Assembly: GCA_016874735.1 (NCBI GenBank)
Contig: VGTI01000039.1
Location: forward strand, 1 to 36,921
Length of the DNA: 36,921 nucleotides
Source of the DNA: Deltaproteobacteria bacterium
GTDB lineage: Bacteria > Bdellovibrionota_B > Oligoflexia > Oligoflexales > CAIYRB01
Direction: 5' to 3'
Shown: positions 8,489 to 15,639 of the stretch, piece by piece
How positions within the stretch are numbered: the first letter of the stretch is position 1
Layout: each line of letters starts with the position of its first letter
Position numbers and translations under genes: made by a program
Notes under the pieces: generated by a model
Database searches by the model: none
What the model was told of the DNA's origin: nothing
What the model saw: only the letters and a program-made list of their open reading frames with translations

Positions 8489-8782
8489 AACTACAAGCTC
8501 CTTTTTACCGACCTTCAGGTGGGGGTGCCCCCATGTGACGATCTCTCGTCTACCTGGTAGTAGTCCGGTCTACCAGGGGATTTTTGCGATGGGTCGCCCT
8601 TACTGCGGTTTGCCCGAGGTTCAAAGTTGGGATTACGGTATTTTCCGAACCATTAAACCGATATTATTGTAAATAAACTACTTAACAAATAATTTTTATT
8701 ATATTATTTACTTTTTAATTAAATAAAATTATATATAACTTGTCTTGAAGATATCTTTTTAACAAAATCTTGGGAGATCTTT
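8489..8782. other. Intergenic region with hairpins and an AT-rich island
   Basis: No gene seen. Near the PhyH start lies a GC hairpin (GGGG..CCCC around 8520-8532) and an 8-base inverted repeat (8553-8577). From about 8640 to 8770 the sequence becomes extremely A+T-rich with TATATA and TAAT strings, in contrast to the GC-balanced surroundings. This island probably carries the promoter of the small secreted protein gene at 8783. No single -35/-10 pair stands out. Confidence 0.6.
8553..8577. promoter_or_regulatory. 8-bp inverted repeat upstream of the PhyH gene
   Basis: CCTGGTAG (8553-8560) and CTACCAGG (8570-8577) are perfect inverted copies around a 9-base spacer, about 65 bases upstream of the PhyH TTG start. 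The position and symmetry suit a repressor/activator site or a leader hairpin of the PhyH transcript. On the plus strand five Ts follow, but no gene there would need a terminator. Confidence 0.35.
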
Positions 8783-9016
8783 ATGAAACTAGCTTCAAAC
8801 AAACTCGCTTTGACCGTTCGCGCCGCCATCGCCAGCACCTTCGTGGTGGTCACCATGTCTTCAGCTGCCATGGCTGAGGAGCTCCAGTACTGCGATCAAA
8901 TTTTCTCAGGCGGTGACTCTGCTTATGTCCCATGCGTTTCCGGTGTTGATCAAGGTAACGGCACAGTCGTGGTCTATGACAACAATGGCAACATTGTGCA
9001 CATCGAGAAGAAGTGA
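8783..9016 (+). CDS. Small secreted two-cysteine protein
   Basis: 77 residues, family not recognised. Residues 1-31 form a clear Sec signal peptide: KLASNK at the start, a hydrophobic TFVVVTMSSAA core and a likely cut after AMA. This leaves a mature peptide of about 46 residues with Cys37 and Cys51 (QYCDQIF and VPCVSG), which could form one disulfide, and a DNNGNI turn near the end. A strong Shine-Dalgarno sequence (GGGAG) precedes the ATG, an AT-rich leader lies upstream and a long hairpin terminator downstream, so it is an independent and perhaps highly expressed unit. Function unknown. Confidence 0.72.
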   Translation: MKLASNKLALTVRAAIASTFVVVTMSSAAMAEELQYCDQIFSGGDSAYVPCVSGVDQGNGTVVVYDNNGNIVHIEKK

Positions 9017-9065
9017 GTCTTCCAGCCTCTGACACCCGTGGTGGTTTAGATCGCCAAGGTGAAAG

Positions 9066-9125
9066 GTGGGCCCACAAGCTAGATGTCGTCAATCAGACGG
9101 CGCTAGTTTGTGGGCCCTTTTTTCG
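9066..9125 (+). terminator. Strong intrinsic terminator
   Basis: A 15-base stem (9068-9082 with 9103-9117, GGGCCCACAA.. against ..TTGTGGGCCC, one G-T pair) with a 20-base loop is followed directly by six Ts at 9118-9123. It terminates the small secreted protein gene. A partial repeat, GTGGGCCTTTTTTCG, follows at about 9126-9140. Confidence 0.85.
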
Positions 9126-9226
9126 TGGGCCTTTTTTCGTGGCTTACCATGATCTTGTTGGTTTCACTGGTTGATTCCGATTACTATGTGTATAGCGTGA
9201 GACGACAATTCGAACGGGCTTAGACG

Positions 9227-9667
9227 ATGACGATAACCTCGACACCTCTCTCAACCACACACCTCGGTAGAACCATTAAGACTCTCGAGGTGTCCTATCA
9301 GATGCTGCGGTCTGCACAGGCTGGTAGCATTGAATACGAGGTGGCTCGTAATGCTACCATCAAGGGCTTTGAGCTTTGTCTTGAGACTTCTGGCAAACTA
9401 CTGCGCAAGTCTCTAAAGCCCTACTTTGCTTCGTCGCGCCAAGTCGATGAGCTCATGTTTAAGGATCTTTTTCGTCACGCCCACAAGCATGGCTTCTTTA
9501 CCGCCGATGAGGTCGATAGGTGGTTTTCCTACCGCGATAATCGTAACAAAACTGCCCACGATTACGGCGAGGGATTTGCAGAGGAAACGGTGAAGCTCAT
9601 ACAACCATTCTTGCACGACGCCATCAAACTCAAAGGTGTGATCGATGCCCGCAGCGCTTCAGCTTGA
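9227..9667 (+). CDS. HEPN-domain toxin, HepT-like (HI0074 family)
   Basis: 146-residue all-helical protein of the nucleotidyltransferase substrate-binding family. The helix pair with GFELCLETSGKLLRK is typical, and the HEPN active motif R-x4-H-x-Y is complete: Arg106, His111 and Tyr113 (RNKTAHDY). In characterised HepT-MntA pairs this motif gives RNase activity, and the Tyr is the residue modified with AMP by the partner. The MNT partner follows with a 23-base overlap, so the two are co-translated. Usual order toxin first, antitoxin second. Function here is inferred from the family. Confidence 0.85.
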   Translation: MTITSTPLSTTHLGRTIKTLEVSYQMLRSAQAGSIEYEVARNATIKGFELCLETSGKLLRKSLKPYFASSRQVDELMFKDLFRHAHKHGFFTADEVDRWFSYRDNRNKTAHDYGEGFAEETVKLIQPFLHDAIKLKGVIDARSASA

Positions 9668-9968
9668 TCCGCGTTACTTAGCGATGCTGCGTTTGATCTT
9701 TGATAAGTATCTCAAAGATCAATCGGTGGAAGTTTTGGCCTACGGTAGTCGTCTCACGGCAAATTTTCACTCCGGCAGCGATCTCGATCTGGTTATCAGG
9801 AATACCAAAGATCGCTCCCTGCCGGTAAAGCACATGTTTGACCTGCTCGAAGACATTCGCGAGAGCAACGTCCCGATCCTGGTCGATGTCTTAGACTGGG
9901 CTAGGATTCCGGACGAATTTCACACTCAAATCGAGCGCCAACATCTAGTGATTTGGCCGGTAGGCTAA
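9645..9968 (+). CDS. MNT nucleotidyltransferase antitoxin, MntA-like (HI0073 family)
   Basis: 107 residues, a minimal nucleotidyltransferase. The signature GS-x10-DxD is intact (GSRLTANFHSGSDLDL), and a third acidic residue is offered by VDVLDW further on. In type VII toxin-antitoxin systems, proteins of this type transfer AMP to the HEPN partner and silence it. The ATG at 9645 lies inside the end of the HEPN gene and has AAAGGTG as Shine-Dalgarno sequence eight bases upstream. Confidence 0.85.
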   Translation: MPAALQLDPRYLAMLRLIFDKYLKDQSVEVLAYGSRLTANFHSGSDLDLVIRNTKDRSLPVKHMFDLLEDIRESNVPILVDVLDWARIPDEFHTQIERQHLVIWPVG

Positions 9969-10004
9969 AGAATTTCGCTTTGTTAGATCGAAGTGCTAGA
10001 GTTG

Positions 10005-10010
10005 TATAAG
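10005..10010 (+). promoter_or_regulatory. Candidate -10 box for the cobalamin operon
   Basis: TATAAG preceded by TG lies so that transcription would begin about at the first base of riboswitch stem P1. TTGTTA at 9980-9985 could be a -35 with a long 19-base spacer. Tentative. Confidence 0.35.
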
Positions 10011-10015
10011 AGGCA

Positions 10016-10107
10016 GCCTACTTGGGGAAGCTGGTGGGAATCCAGCACTGTGCCGCAACGGTGTATGGAGGTTCGTGTAACCCCATGAGTCCGAATGCCA
10101 AGTAGGC
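10016..10107 (+). ncRNA. Cobalamin riboswitch (compact form)
   Basis: The B12-box pattern is present: GGGAATCCAGCACTGTGCCGC (10037 onward), then a hairpin ATGGAGGTT..AACCCCAT, then GAGTCCGAATGCC. The closing stem P1 is perfect over ten bases (GCCTACTTGG 10016-10025 with CCAAGTAGGC 10098-10107). At 92 bases it is much shorter than full class-I elements and resembles the compact class-II type. Six Ts follow P1 directly at 10110-10115. It precedes the lipoprotein and TonB receptor genes, which should therefore be switched off when cobalamin is plentiful. Confidence 0.88.
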
Positions 10108-10138
10108 ATTTTTTATCTCTCGAGCAAGGGGACTGTTG

Positions 10139-11371
10139 ATGAAGCTAGCAAAACACGGTCGTGTCGGTACTGGTCAGCTGGGGGCGATGCTTGCAGTTGG
10201 GGTCTTAGGCGCGTCGCTTGGGTGTGGGAACAAAGATAAGGATGAGACGGCGGTGACGGCACAGCCTTTTTCGGGGATTGCAATTGCTGGCGTGCCTGCG
10301 GACTACAGCTCTTCGAAGTTGTTTTTTCAACCTCTGAAAGATGGCGCCATTAACGGCGACCTTAAAACTTTGCTTAGTGGTGAGTCAGGTGATCCGTGGC
10401 TGACCACGATGAACGACAAGCTTTATTTTTTCAACAGGACAAGCACCAGCTCTAATTTTCGCTCGATAGATACCAAGCAATCTGATGGCGCCCCGGGCAA
10501 CCAGATTCGCACAGAGCAAGCGGGTTCTGGTGATCCTCACGACGCACTGTGGTTGTCATCTGACCGAGTGTTACTCGCACATTACATTGCAAATAAGTTG
10601 GTTGTGGTTAATCCGGCGGATGGCAGTATTAAGCAGGAAATAACTGCTAATTGGGACTTAGGATCCGACGCTCAAGCGGTGTTCCGGCCTGAGGCGTTCT
10701 ACCGCGCTAGTAGCACGGTCCCCGGCGAAATTTACGTGCTTAATCAGGGTCGTAGTGCAGACTTTTTTGGCTACACCGGCGCCCAGCAAATTTTTGTGTT
10801 GAAGGACGATGGTACCACAGTCACTGTGGTCGATATTGATCCGGCGAAGGAAAAGGTACAAGGCATTAAACTAAACGTCATGAATCCGCAAATTATCTAC
10901 GGCGTAGATGACGCAAATAAACCAATTGTCGCCGGCTTCTGCACAATTTGGGATACAGCATCACCATGTGTGTCGGGGTTTGAGCGCGTGGATTTGGCAG
11001 CGCGTACCTCTACCTTAGTGCTTGACCGGTCCACCGCAACCGAAAAAGGTAACGGCAGTGTAGTTGGTGCTAAAAATGGTAAATACTACGGCGTTGTCGC
11101 TACTTCAGATGGCGCCGGCGGCTACAAATCGCAGGTTCAGGTGTTTGACATAAATGCTGGTACCGCGAAGACATTTTACGAAATTGCCGATGCCAATTAC
11201 GCCGACTACTCAATTGCTTACGATATCAGTGCCAATAAACTATATGTCGGTGAAAAGAAAACGGACGGGACAGGTCAATTCTCGATTTTTGATTTAGCGT
11301 CTGAGAGTTCTACGCCATCCGCCACTTTGGCTCTGCCTTTAGTTCCCTATAAGATCAAATTTGTACCGTAA
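10139..11371 (+). CDS. Putative beta-propeller lipoprotein, possible cobalamin-binding partner
   Basis: About 410 residues. The N-terminus is a lipoprotein signal with Cys29 (..GASLGCGNKDKD). Repeated strand-turn units follow, such as KLVVVNPADGSI, QIFVLKDDGTTVTVVDI, SQVQVFDINAGTA and NKLYVGEKKTDGTGQFSIFDL, the look of a WD40/YVTN-type propeller. It lies directly behind a cobalamin riboswitch and five bases before a TonB-dependent receptor. In Bacteroides, BtuG is a B12-binding surface propeller lipoprotein encoded next to BtuB, and a similar role is inferred here, not shown. The ATG at 10139 is chosen over TTG 10136 because AAGGGG lies at the right distance. Confidence 0.82.
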   Translation: MKLAKHGRVGTGQLGAMLAVGVLGASLGCGNKDKDETAVTAQPFSGIAIAGVPADYSSSKLFFQPLKDGAINGDLKTLLSGESGDPWLTTMNDKLYFFNRTSTSSNFRSIDTKQSDGAPGNQIRTEQAGSGDPHDALWLSSDRVLLAHYIANKLVVVNPADGSIKQEITANWDLGSDAQAVFRPEAFYRASSTVPGEIYVLNQGRSADFFGYTGAQQIFVLKDDGTTVTVVDIDPAKEKVQGIKLNVMNPQIIYGVDDANKPIVAGFCTIWDTASPCVSGFERVDLAARTSTLVLDRSTATEKGNGSVVGAKNGKYYGVVATSDGAGGYKSQVQVFDINAGTAKTFYEIADANYADYSIAYDISANKLYVGEKKTDGTGQFSIFDLASESSTPSATLALPLVPYKIKFVP

Positions 11372-11376
11372 ATGAA

Positions 11377-13440
11377 ATGACTACCGTATTCACCACAGCC
11401 CTGACCATCATCCTCTCGACCTTGGCCACTTCGGTGGCTAAGGCGGAAGACCAAGATGGACCAGTGTCACGGGCGAATACGGTTGAAGTTTGGGGCACAC
11501 GCACGGAATCTACGCGCGCAGCCCGAGCTGGACAGAGTGTGATGATTCGACCGGATGATGAGACGCGCTTTGATACGCGCGTCCATCTCCGGAATGAGCC
11601 TAATCTAGCACTGCCCGATACTGGTAGGATCAATGCGTCCGGCTTCAATCTACCACGGGTGCGAGGCCAGGATTCTAGGTTTACAGAAGTGTACCTTGAC
11701 GGTCTGCGGGTGCAGGATCCCTACGTGGGTTTCCCTTTCATCGATGACTTAGACCTGCGTGCCTGTGGTGAACTATCGATCTACGTGGGTAATCCACCGC
11801 CGTCGCTCCCTACGATCAATCCAAACGGCGCTATCGCTTACCGGATGTTTACACCGGTAGGGCGCAAGGATCAGACTGGGATATTGGTGGGGCGTCCCTA
11901 CGGTACTGCGCTCTGGGCCCTCAGTCGCTATCGTTCAGCAAATGGCAGCGATGCGCGTTTTTATGGACGAGAGCATTGGACGGATGGTCGCTTTCCCTAT
12001 CACGATGATAACGCTACCCCCTACAATGTCTCTGACGATAGAACGGGTGAGCGGCGGCATGCCGATAGGCGAGCCATTCAGTTTCTACCGACCTTCAACT
12101 GGCAGAGTGGCGGGCATCATGTTTCGGTCCTTGGTCTCTGGAACGACGCCAAGACCAGTCTGCCGGCGCGCAATAGTAGCACCAATAGCTTGGCGCGTGA
12201 GTATTCCCGTCACCGCGTGGGGCGCATAGCCTATAACTTCAAGCCTGAGTCGTCTCATGTCGCCGTGCCAGAATTGATGGGACTCGAGATCGGTCGCTAC
12301 GATGACCAGATGGACGTTAGTGACCCGACTAATGTAGTTTTGGGATCGGTTCAGTCTAATAAAAGGCGTCTTCTATCAAGTAGTGCGGCTACCAATTTGA
12401 AGTGGACTGTAGCTAGTGACCAAGGGGAATCGTCGCTATACCTGCGTGGCGAGGCCACCGATACAAGTATCCGCGCAATGACTAGTGCAGCCACGGATTA
12501 TACGATTAGAAGGCGTCAGAGCTTATTTTATTCTGGACTTGATCTAGCGATTTTACCCACGGTTAGAGCCGAGCTCAAGGGCATGATTACGCGCCAGACC
12601 GATAATGCCAACGGCAAGAAGAATCAGGAGACCGTTAAGAGCCTCAGTCAGTCGCGTCATCTGATGATACCGGGGAGTTCTTTGGGGCTAGCTTGGCAGC
12701 CGCAAGACTTAACCGTTTACATGCAGGTGGCAAGAGTACGTCGATCACCGACGCTGCTTGAGCAGTTTGGTGATGGTGCTTTGATTCGCGATAATCCTGG
12801 GCTGTCTCCTGAGACCACTATCCACCGCGAACTTGGCATTCAGTGGCGGGTAGAGGGCGGGGCGCTGATCACTGGACCCATGAAGCAATTTAGTTTACGC
12901 AGTTCCCTGTTTAGAGATGACACGTGGGACCGGATTATCTTGCTACCTTCCATTGCGCAGACCATGCGGGCGCAAAACGCGGTGCGTACAGCCATCAATG
13001 GAGCTGAGATTGCTGGCGAGATTACGGCCTGGTCGACGACGCTGATGGCTGGGTATGCGCGGCTCTTTCCGATGGACTTGAGCTACTCTAGCCGACACCG
13101 GACCGTGCCGGGAGTGGCTGAGCATGTTGCTACCGGTAGCATCAGTCAAAACCTAGGACTTGCAACTCTCAGGTGGCAGTCAAGATACCAAAGTCAGGTG
13201 TGGCGTGACTCTGAGAACAGTATCGCTGTTCCTGGCTACTTGATCCACGATGCTACGTTAGATGCTAAATGGTCGCAGTTTAGCTTTGGTTTTGGGTTAT
13301 TCAATCTTACCGATCAGCGGCGTCTTAATATTTACGCTGATGGCACCGAGGCTAATCGCGGTGCCACCTCATACAGTGACTATGCTGGTATGCCGCTACC
13401 GGGTCGGCACTGGCGCGTCAGTGTGTCGGCTTCGCTATAA
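11377..13440 (+). CDS. TonB-dependent outer-membrane receptor, probable cobalamin receptor
   Basis: 687 residues. A signal peptide ends near SVAKA (about residue 23). A TonB-box-like NTVEVWGTR follows, then a plug domain with RVRGQDSRFTEVYLDGLRVQDPYVG, and a barrel of alternating strands. The end, PLPGRHWRVSVSASL, has the usual PGR motif and terminal amphipathic strand, though with Leu and not Phe as the last residue. Placement behind the cobalamin riboswitch, five bases after the lipoprotein gene, points to corrinoid uptake. Overall the plug is diverged and the substrate is inferred from context. Confidence 0.87.
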   Translation: MTTVFTTALTIILSTLATSVAKAEDQDGPVSRANTVEVWGTRTESTRAARAGQSVMIRPDDETRFDTRVHLRNEPNLALPDTGRINASGFNLPRVRGQDSRFTEVYLDGLRVQDPYVGFPFIDDLDLRACGELSIYVGNPPPSLPTINPNGAIAYRMFTPVGRKDQTGILVGRPYGTALWALSRYRSANGSDARFYGREHWTDGRFPYHDDNATPYNVSDDRTGERRHADRRAIQFLPTFNWQSGGHHVSVLGLWNDAKTSLPARNSSTNSLAREYSRHRVGRIAYNFKPESSHVAVPELMGLEIGRYDDQMDVSDPTNVVLGSVQSNKRRLLSSSAATNLKWTVASDQGESSLYLRGEATDTSIRAMTSAATDYTIRRRQSLFYSGLDLAILPTVRAELKGMITRQTDNANGKKNQETVKSLSQSRHLMIPGSSLGLAWQPQDLTVYMQVARVRRSPTLLEQFGDGALIRDNPGLSPETTIHRELGIQWRVEGGALITGPMKQFSLRSSLFRDDTWDRIILLPSIAQTMRAQNAVRTAINGAEIAGEITAWSTTLMAGYARLFPMDLSYSSRHRTVPGVAEHVATGSISQNLGLATLRWQSRYQSQVWRDSENSIAVPGYLIHDATLDAKWSQFSFGFGLFNLTDQRRLNIYADGTEANRGATSYSDYAGMPLPGRHWRVSVSASL

Positions 13441-13450
13441 GGCAAGAATA

Positions 13451-13470
13451 GCTCGCCCTTTGGGGAGAGC
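13451..13470. terminator. Possible bidirectional hairpin between convergent genes
   Basis: GCTCGCCC and GGGAGAGC form a hairpin with one mismatch and a TTTG loop ten bases after the TonB receptor stop and just beyond the end of the convergent antitoxin gene. There is no clean T-run, so termination is only suggested by position. Confidence 0.3.
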
Positions 13471-13478
13471 GGCTGGAT

Positions 13479-13745
13479 TCAAGCTGACCTTTTGCGTCTC
13501 TCTTCTTCAAGCTTTTGAATGAGCAATAATTTAATGACCGGCTGGCGTGAAATACCAGCACGCGTTGCTTCAAAGTCTAGCTGAGCAACCAGCCATTCAG
13601 GTAAATCAAGGTTGACTTTGTGGATTTTAGGTATCTGAACTTCGCCATGAGACGCGAAAAGATACCCAAGATCTTCTTCTTCGAGAAAAGCATCCATTTT
13701 CTTCGATGAATCAAATTTTTTTGAGATAAACTTCTTTTTCCCCAT
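13479..13745 (-). CDS. CopG-type (BrnA-like) antitoxin, no toxin beside it
   Basis: 88 residues. A basic N-terminus (MGKKKFISKKFDSSKK) precedes an acidic linker, then the ribbon-helix-helix half KVNLDLPEWLVAQLDFEATRAGISRQPVIKLLLIQKLEEE, the pattern of the CopG/BrnA antitoxins: a DNA-contacting strand followed by two helices with 'G.SRQ..IK'. Such proteins form dimers that repress their own promoter and bind a BrnT-like RNase. No toxin frame lies upstream (13746-13857) or downstream, so the gene is an orphan or acts as a stand-alone regulator. Confidence 0.8.
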   Translation of the reverse strand: MGKKKFISKKFDSSKKMDAFLEEEDLGYLFASHGEVQIPKIHKVNLDLPEWLVAQLDFEATRAGISRQPVIKLLLIQKLEEERRKRSA

Positions 13746-13857
13746 TTCGGGCTCTCTTCCCGCTAATTAACCGCATGCTGGGTAAGTTTATCATGGAAAG
13801 TCATCTTGACCTTGGCTGGTCACAGGCGTAAGCCTGAAGTAGGAGCGAGGTGAATTT

Positions 13858-14175
13858 ATGAGCACTAAAAACCATAAAGATCTCATCCGGATCGCGACCT
13901 ACCGAGTGTATGAAGAGGCCGAGATCGCTCGCAGCTTTCTCGCTCACCGGGGAGTGGCGGGAGTTGTGGTAGTCGACAAATCGGCCGTGATCGAGGACGA
14001 AGCAGACTTAGGTTTCGCTGCAGGCCTTTTTGATCTTCTTGTAGCACCGGCCGATGCAGCCCGGGCTGTGTTGTTACTGGGTGAGGAATGGCGCCTTGAA
14101 AGCGAAAACGCGGTGGTAGTGGACGTACCATTTGCGTCTGAGCAGCCTGAGGATCTCAACATTGAGCCGTTGTAG
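13858..14175 (+). CDS. DUF2007 family protein
   Basis: 105 residues, cytoplasmic. The DUF2007 pattern is clear: LIRIATYRVYEEAEIARSFLAHRGVAGVVVV, an acidic middle, FDLLVAPADAARAVLLLGEEW, then an acidic tail. Members of this family are called putative signal-transducing proteins, and no biochemical role is established. AGGAGCGAGGTGA lies before the ATG. The DUF167 gene follows 30 bases later on the same strand, so the two are probably co-transcribed. Confidence 0.82.
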   Translation: MSTKNHKDLIRIATYRVYEEAEIARSFLAHRGVAGVVVVDKSAVIEDEADLGFAAGLFDLLVAPADAARAVLLLGEEWRLESENAVVVDVPFASEQPEDLNIEPL

Positions 14176-14205
14176 TTTGCTGTCTCAGCGATCTCGGGAG
14201 TACGC

Positions 14206-14496
14206 GTGATTCAGGCGCATGAGCAGGGATGCGTGTTGCTAGTGAGGGCGCAGCCGGGTGCAAGGCGTAGCGGTATCCAGGGCGAGTACCGCGGCATGCT
14301 TAAGATTGCAGTGTCTGCTCCTCCCGAGGATGGTCGGGCCAATGATGCTATTGTCGATGTGCTACGCGACAGCCTGTCGCTTAAGCGCTCGCAAATCGTT
14401 TTGCTGAGCGGGCAGACCAGCCGAGACAAGCGGTTCCTGATCACCGGAATAACGACCGCAGAGCTGACGGCGCGATTGAAGCCTCACGCAGGTTGA
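14206..14496 (+). CDS. DUF167 / YggU family protein
   Basis: 96 residues, the normal length of the YggU family. The conserved pattern is present: VRAQPGARRSGI, LKIAVSAPPEDGRANDAIVDVLRDSL, then KRSQIVLLSGQTSRDKRFLI. Cytoplasmic and widespread, with no settled function. The start is GTG at 14206, preceded by GGGAG. Confidence 0.92.
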   Translation: MIQAHEQGCVLLVRAQPGARRSGIQGEYRGMLKIAVSAPPEDGRANDAIVDVLRDSLSLKRSQIVLLSGQTSRDKRFLITGITTAELTARLKPHAG

Positions 14497-14633
14497 GTAA
14501 TCTAAGCCGATCATTTGTTCAAACTGCGACACCTGGTCCTACACCAATTACACCACAGCATACCAGTTTCGCTGCTGCATACTGTGATACCTTCCTGCAA
14601 CTACAACATGCCCTGTCGCGTGGGCTGAGGTTG

Positions 14634-14654
14634 TGCATCCATTGTATGGATGCA
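14634..14654. promoter_or_regulatory. Perfect 9-bp palindrome, candidate TetR operator
   Basis: TGCATCCAT and ATGGATGCA are perfect inverted copies with a 3-base spacer, a 21-base symmetric site of the size TetR-family dimers bind. It lies about 250 bases upstream of the regulator gene, which is far for a direct operator. Confidence 0.4.
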
Positions 14655-14776
14655 TCGTGACTGTGATGCTTGTCGCTGAGTCGCGTTCCTTTGTGCGGGC
14701 AAATTTACGCATTCTAGTTGGAAACCGAGTAAAAACTCGCTTTGACTGGGTCTTGTTGGTTCTCATTAGCACAAAA

Positions 14777-14797
14777 AACTAACATTTTTGATTAGTT
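14777..14797. promoter_or_regulatory. AT-rich inverted repeat near the TetR promoter
   Basis: AACTAA (14777-14782) and TTAGTT (14792-14797) are inverted copies around a 9-base spacer, directly before the possible -10 TAATAT. Its location at the likely promoter makes it an alternative operator. Confidence 0.35.
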
Positions 14798-14907
14798 GTA
14801 ATATTCAAAAAAAATTTCCCTTCCCCTAAAGTTTCCGAGCAAAAACTCCGATAAGAGCATGTGACTGCTGGTTCAGACACACCAAGCCACAAGTGGAGTT
14901 TGGTATC

Positions 14908-15636
14908 GTGGTGACAAAGCGCAAAATCACAAAGAACCCCGAGGAAAGCCTGGCCCGGCGTATTCAGGAGGCATGCGTCGTCACCAAGGTGACGCGTCAC
15001 ATTGTGAAAAAGCGCCGCTCCCATGCAACGATGCAGGTGCCTATGCAGGCACGTGCCCAGTCAACCATTGATCAGATCCTGGTATCTGCAACCAAGCTAC
15101 TGCTGCGCGAGGGTTACGAATCGTTCAATACGAACCGCATCGCGGCTGAGGCAGATATCAGTGTTGCCACGCTCTACCAGTATTTTGACGATAAGACAGC
15201 GATCATCGGTAGTCTTATTGAGGGACAATCTGTGCGGCTTATCGCGGCTCTTGAGAGTTCTGTAGCTGACTATGCCCATTTGCCGATACAGGATGCGATT
15301 GCTGAGATCATATCGGTCATGTTTAAGACCTACCGCGACGAAACGCGGCTATTCGGTTTGATTCGTGATCATGTTCCATACGGCGAGCACGCGGACTTAA
15401 CAGAAGCTGCTATGCAGAGAATTGTCGACATCGTGACATTTGCACTCCGCACCAGGGCGCGTGAAATCAACTTAATCGATCATCAAGCCGTCGCATTCAT
15501 TATTGTCTACGCAATAGATGGGGTCATTGCTGCAGCCTTAAATAAAAAAATGAGCGACATGGAATATCAGAACCTGAGCAAAGTAGCAGCTGGGATGGTC
15601 CAAGCGCTGTTACGCTCTCAAACTGTTGAGGTATAA
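14908..15636 (+). CDS. TetR/AcrR family transcriptional regulator
   Basis: About 242 residues. The helix-turn-helix domain is typical: IDQILVSATKLLLREGYESFNTNRIAAEADISVATLYQYFDDKTAII. A C-terminal ligand-binding helical domain follows (..HQAVAFIIVYAIDGVIAAAL..). Before the HTH lies an unusual basic extension of about 45 residues (KRKITKNPEES.., RHIVKKRRSH). The start chosen is GTG 14908, nine bases after GGAG. An ATG at 15031 would remove the extension but has no Shine-Dalgarno sequence. First gene of a four-gene operon, probably its repressor. Confidence 0.9.
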   Translation: MVTKRKITKNPEESLARRIQEACVVTKVTRHIVKKRRSHATMQVPMQARAQSTIDQILVSATKLLLREGYESFNTNRIAAEADISVATLYQYFDDKTAIIGSLIEGQSVRLIAALESSVADYAHLPIQDAIAEIISVMFKTYRDETRLFGLIRDHVPYGEHADLTEAAMQRIVDIVTFALRTRAREINLIDHQAVAFIIVYAIDGVIAAALNKKMSDMEYQNLSKVAAGMVQALLRSQTVEV

Positions 15637-15639
15637 ACT

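Larger units (their letters stand above)
14497..14907. other. Intergenic region upstream of the TetR operon
   Basis: No credible gene. It contains two inverted repeats (14634-14654 and 14777-14797) and an A+T-rich stretch at about 14765-14820 that includes TAATAT at 14799-14804, a possible -10. This is likely the regulatory region of the TetR operon. Confidence 0.55.

Noticed and set aside
14520-14570. tRNA-like string on the minus strand (GTGGTGTAATTGGT..GGAC)
   Set aside because: It recalls a D-arm, but no anticodon arm, TpsiC arm or acceptor pairing can be formed at the right distances.
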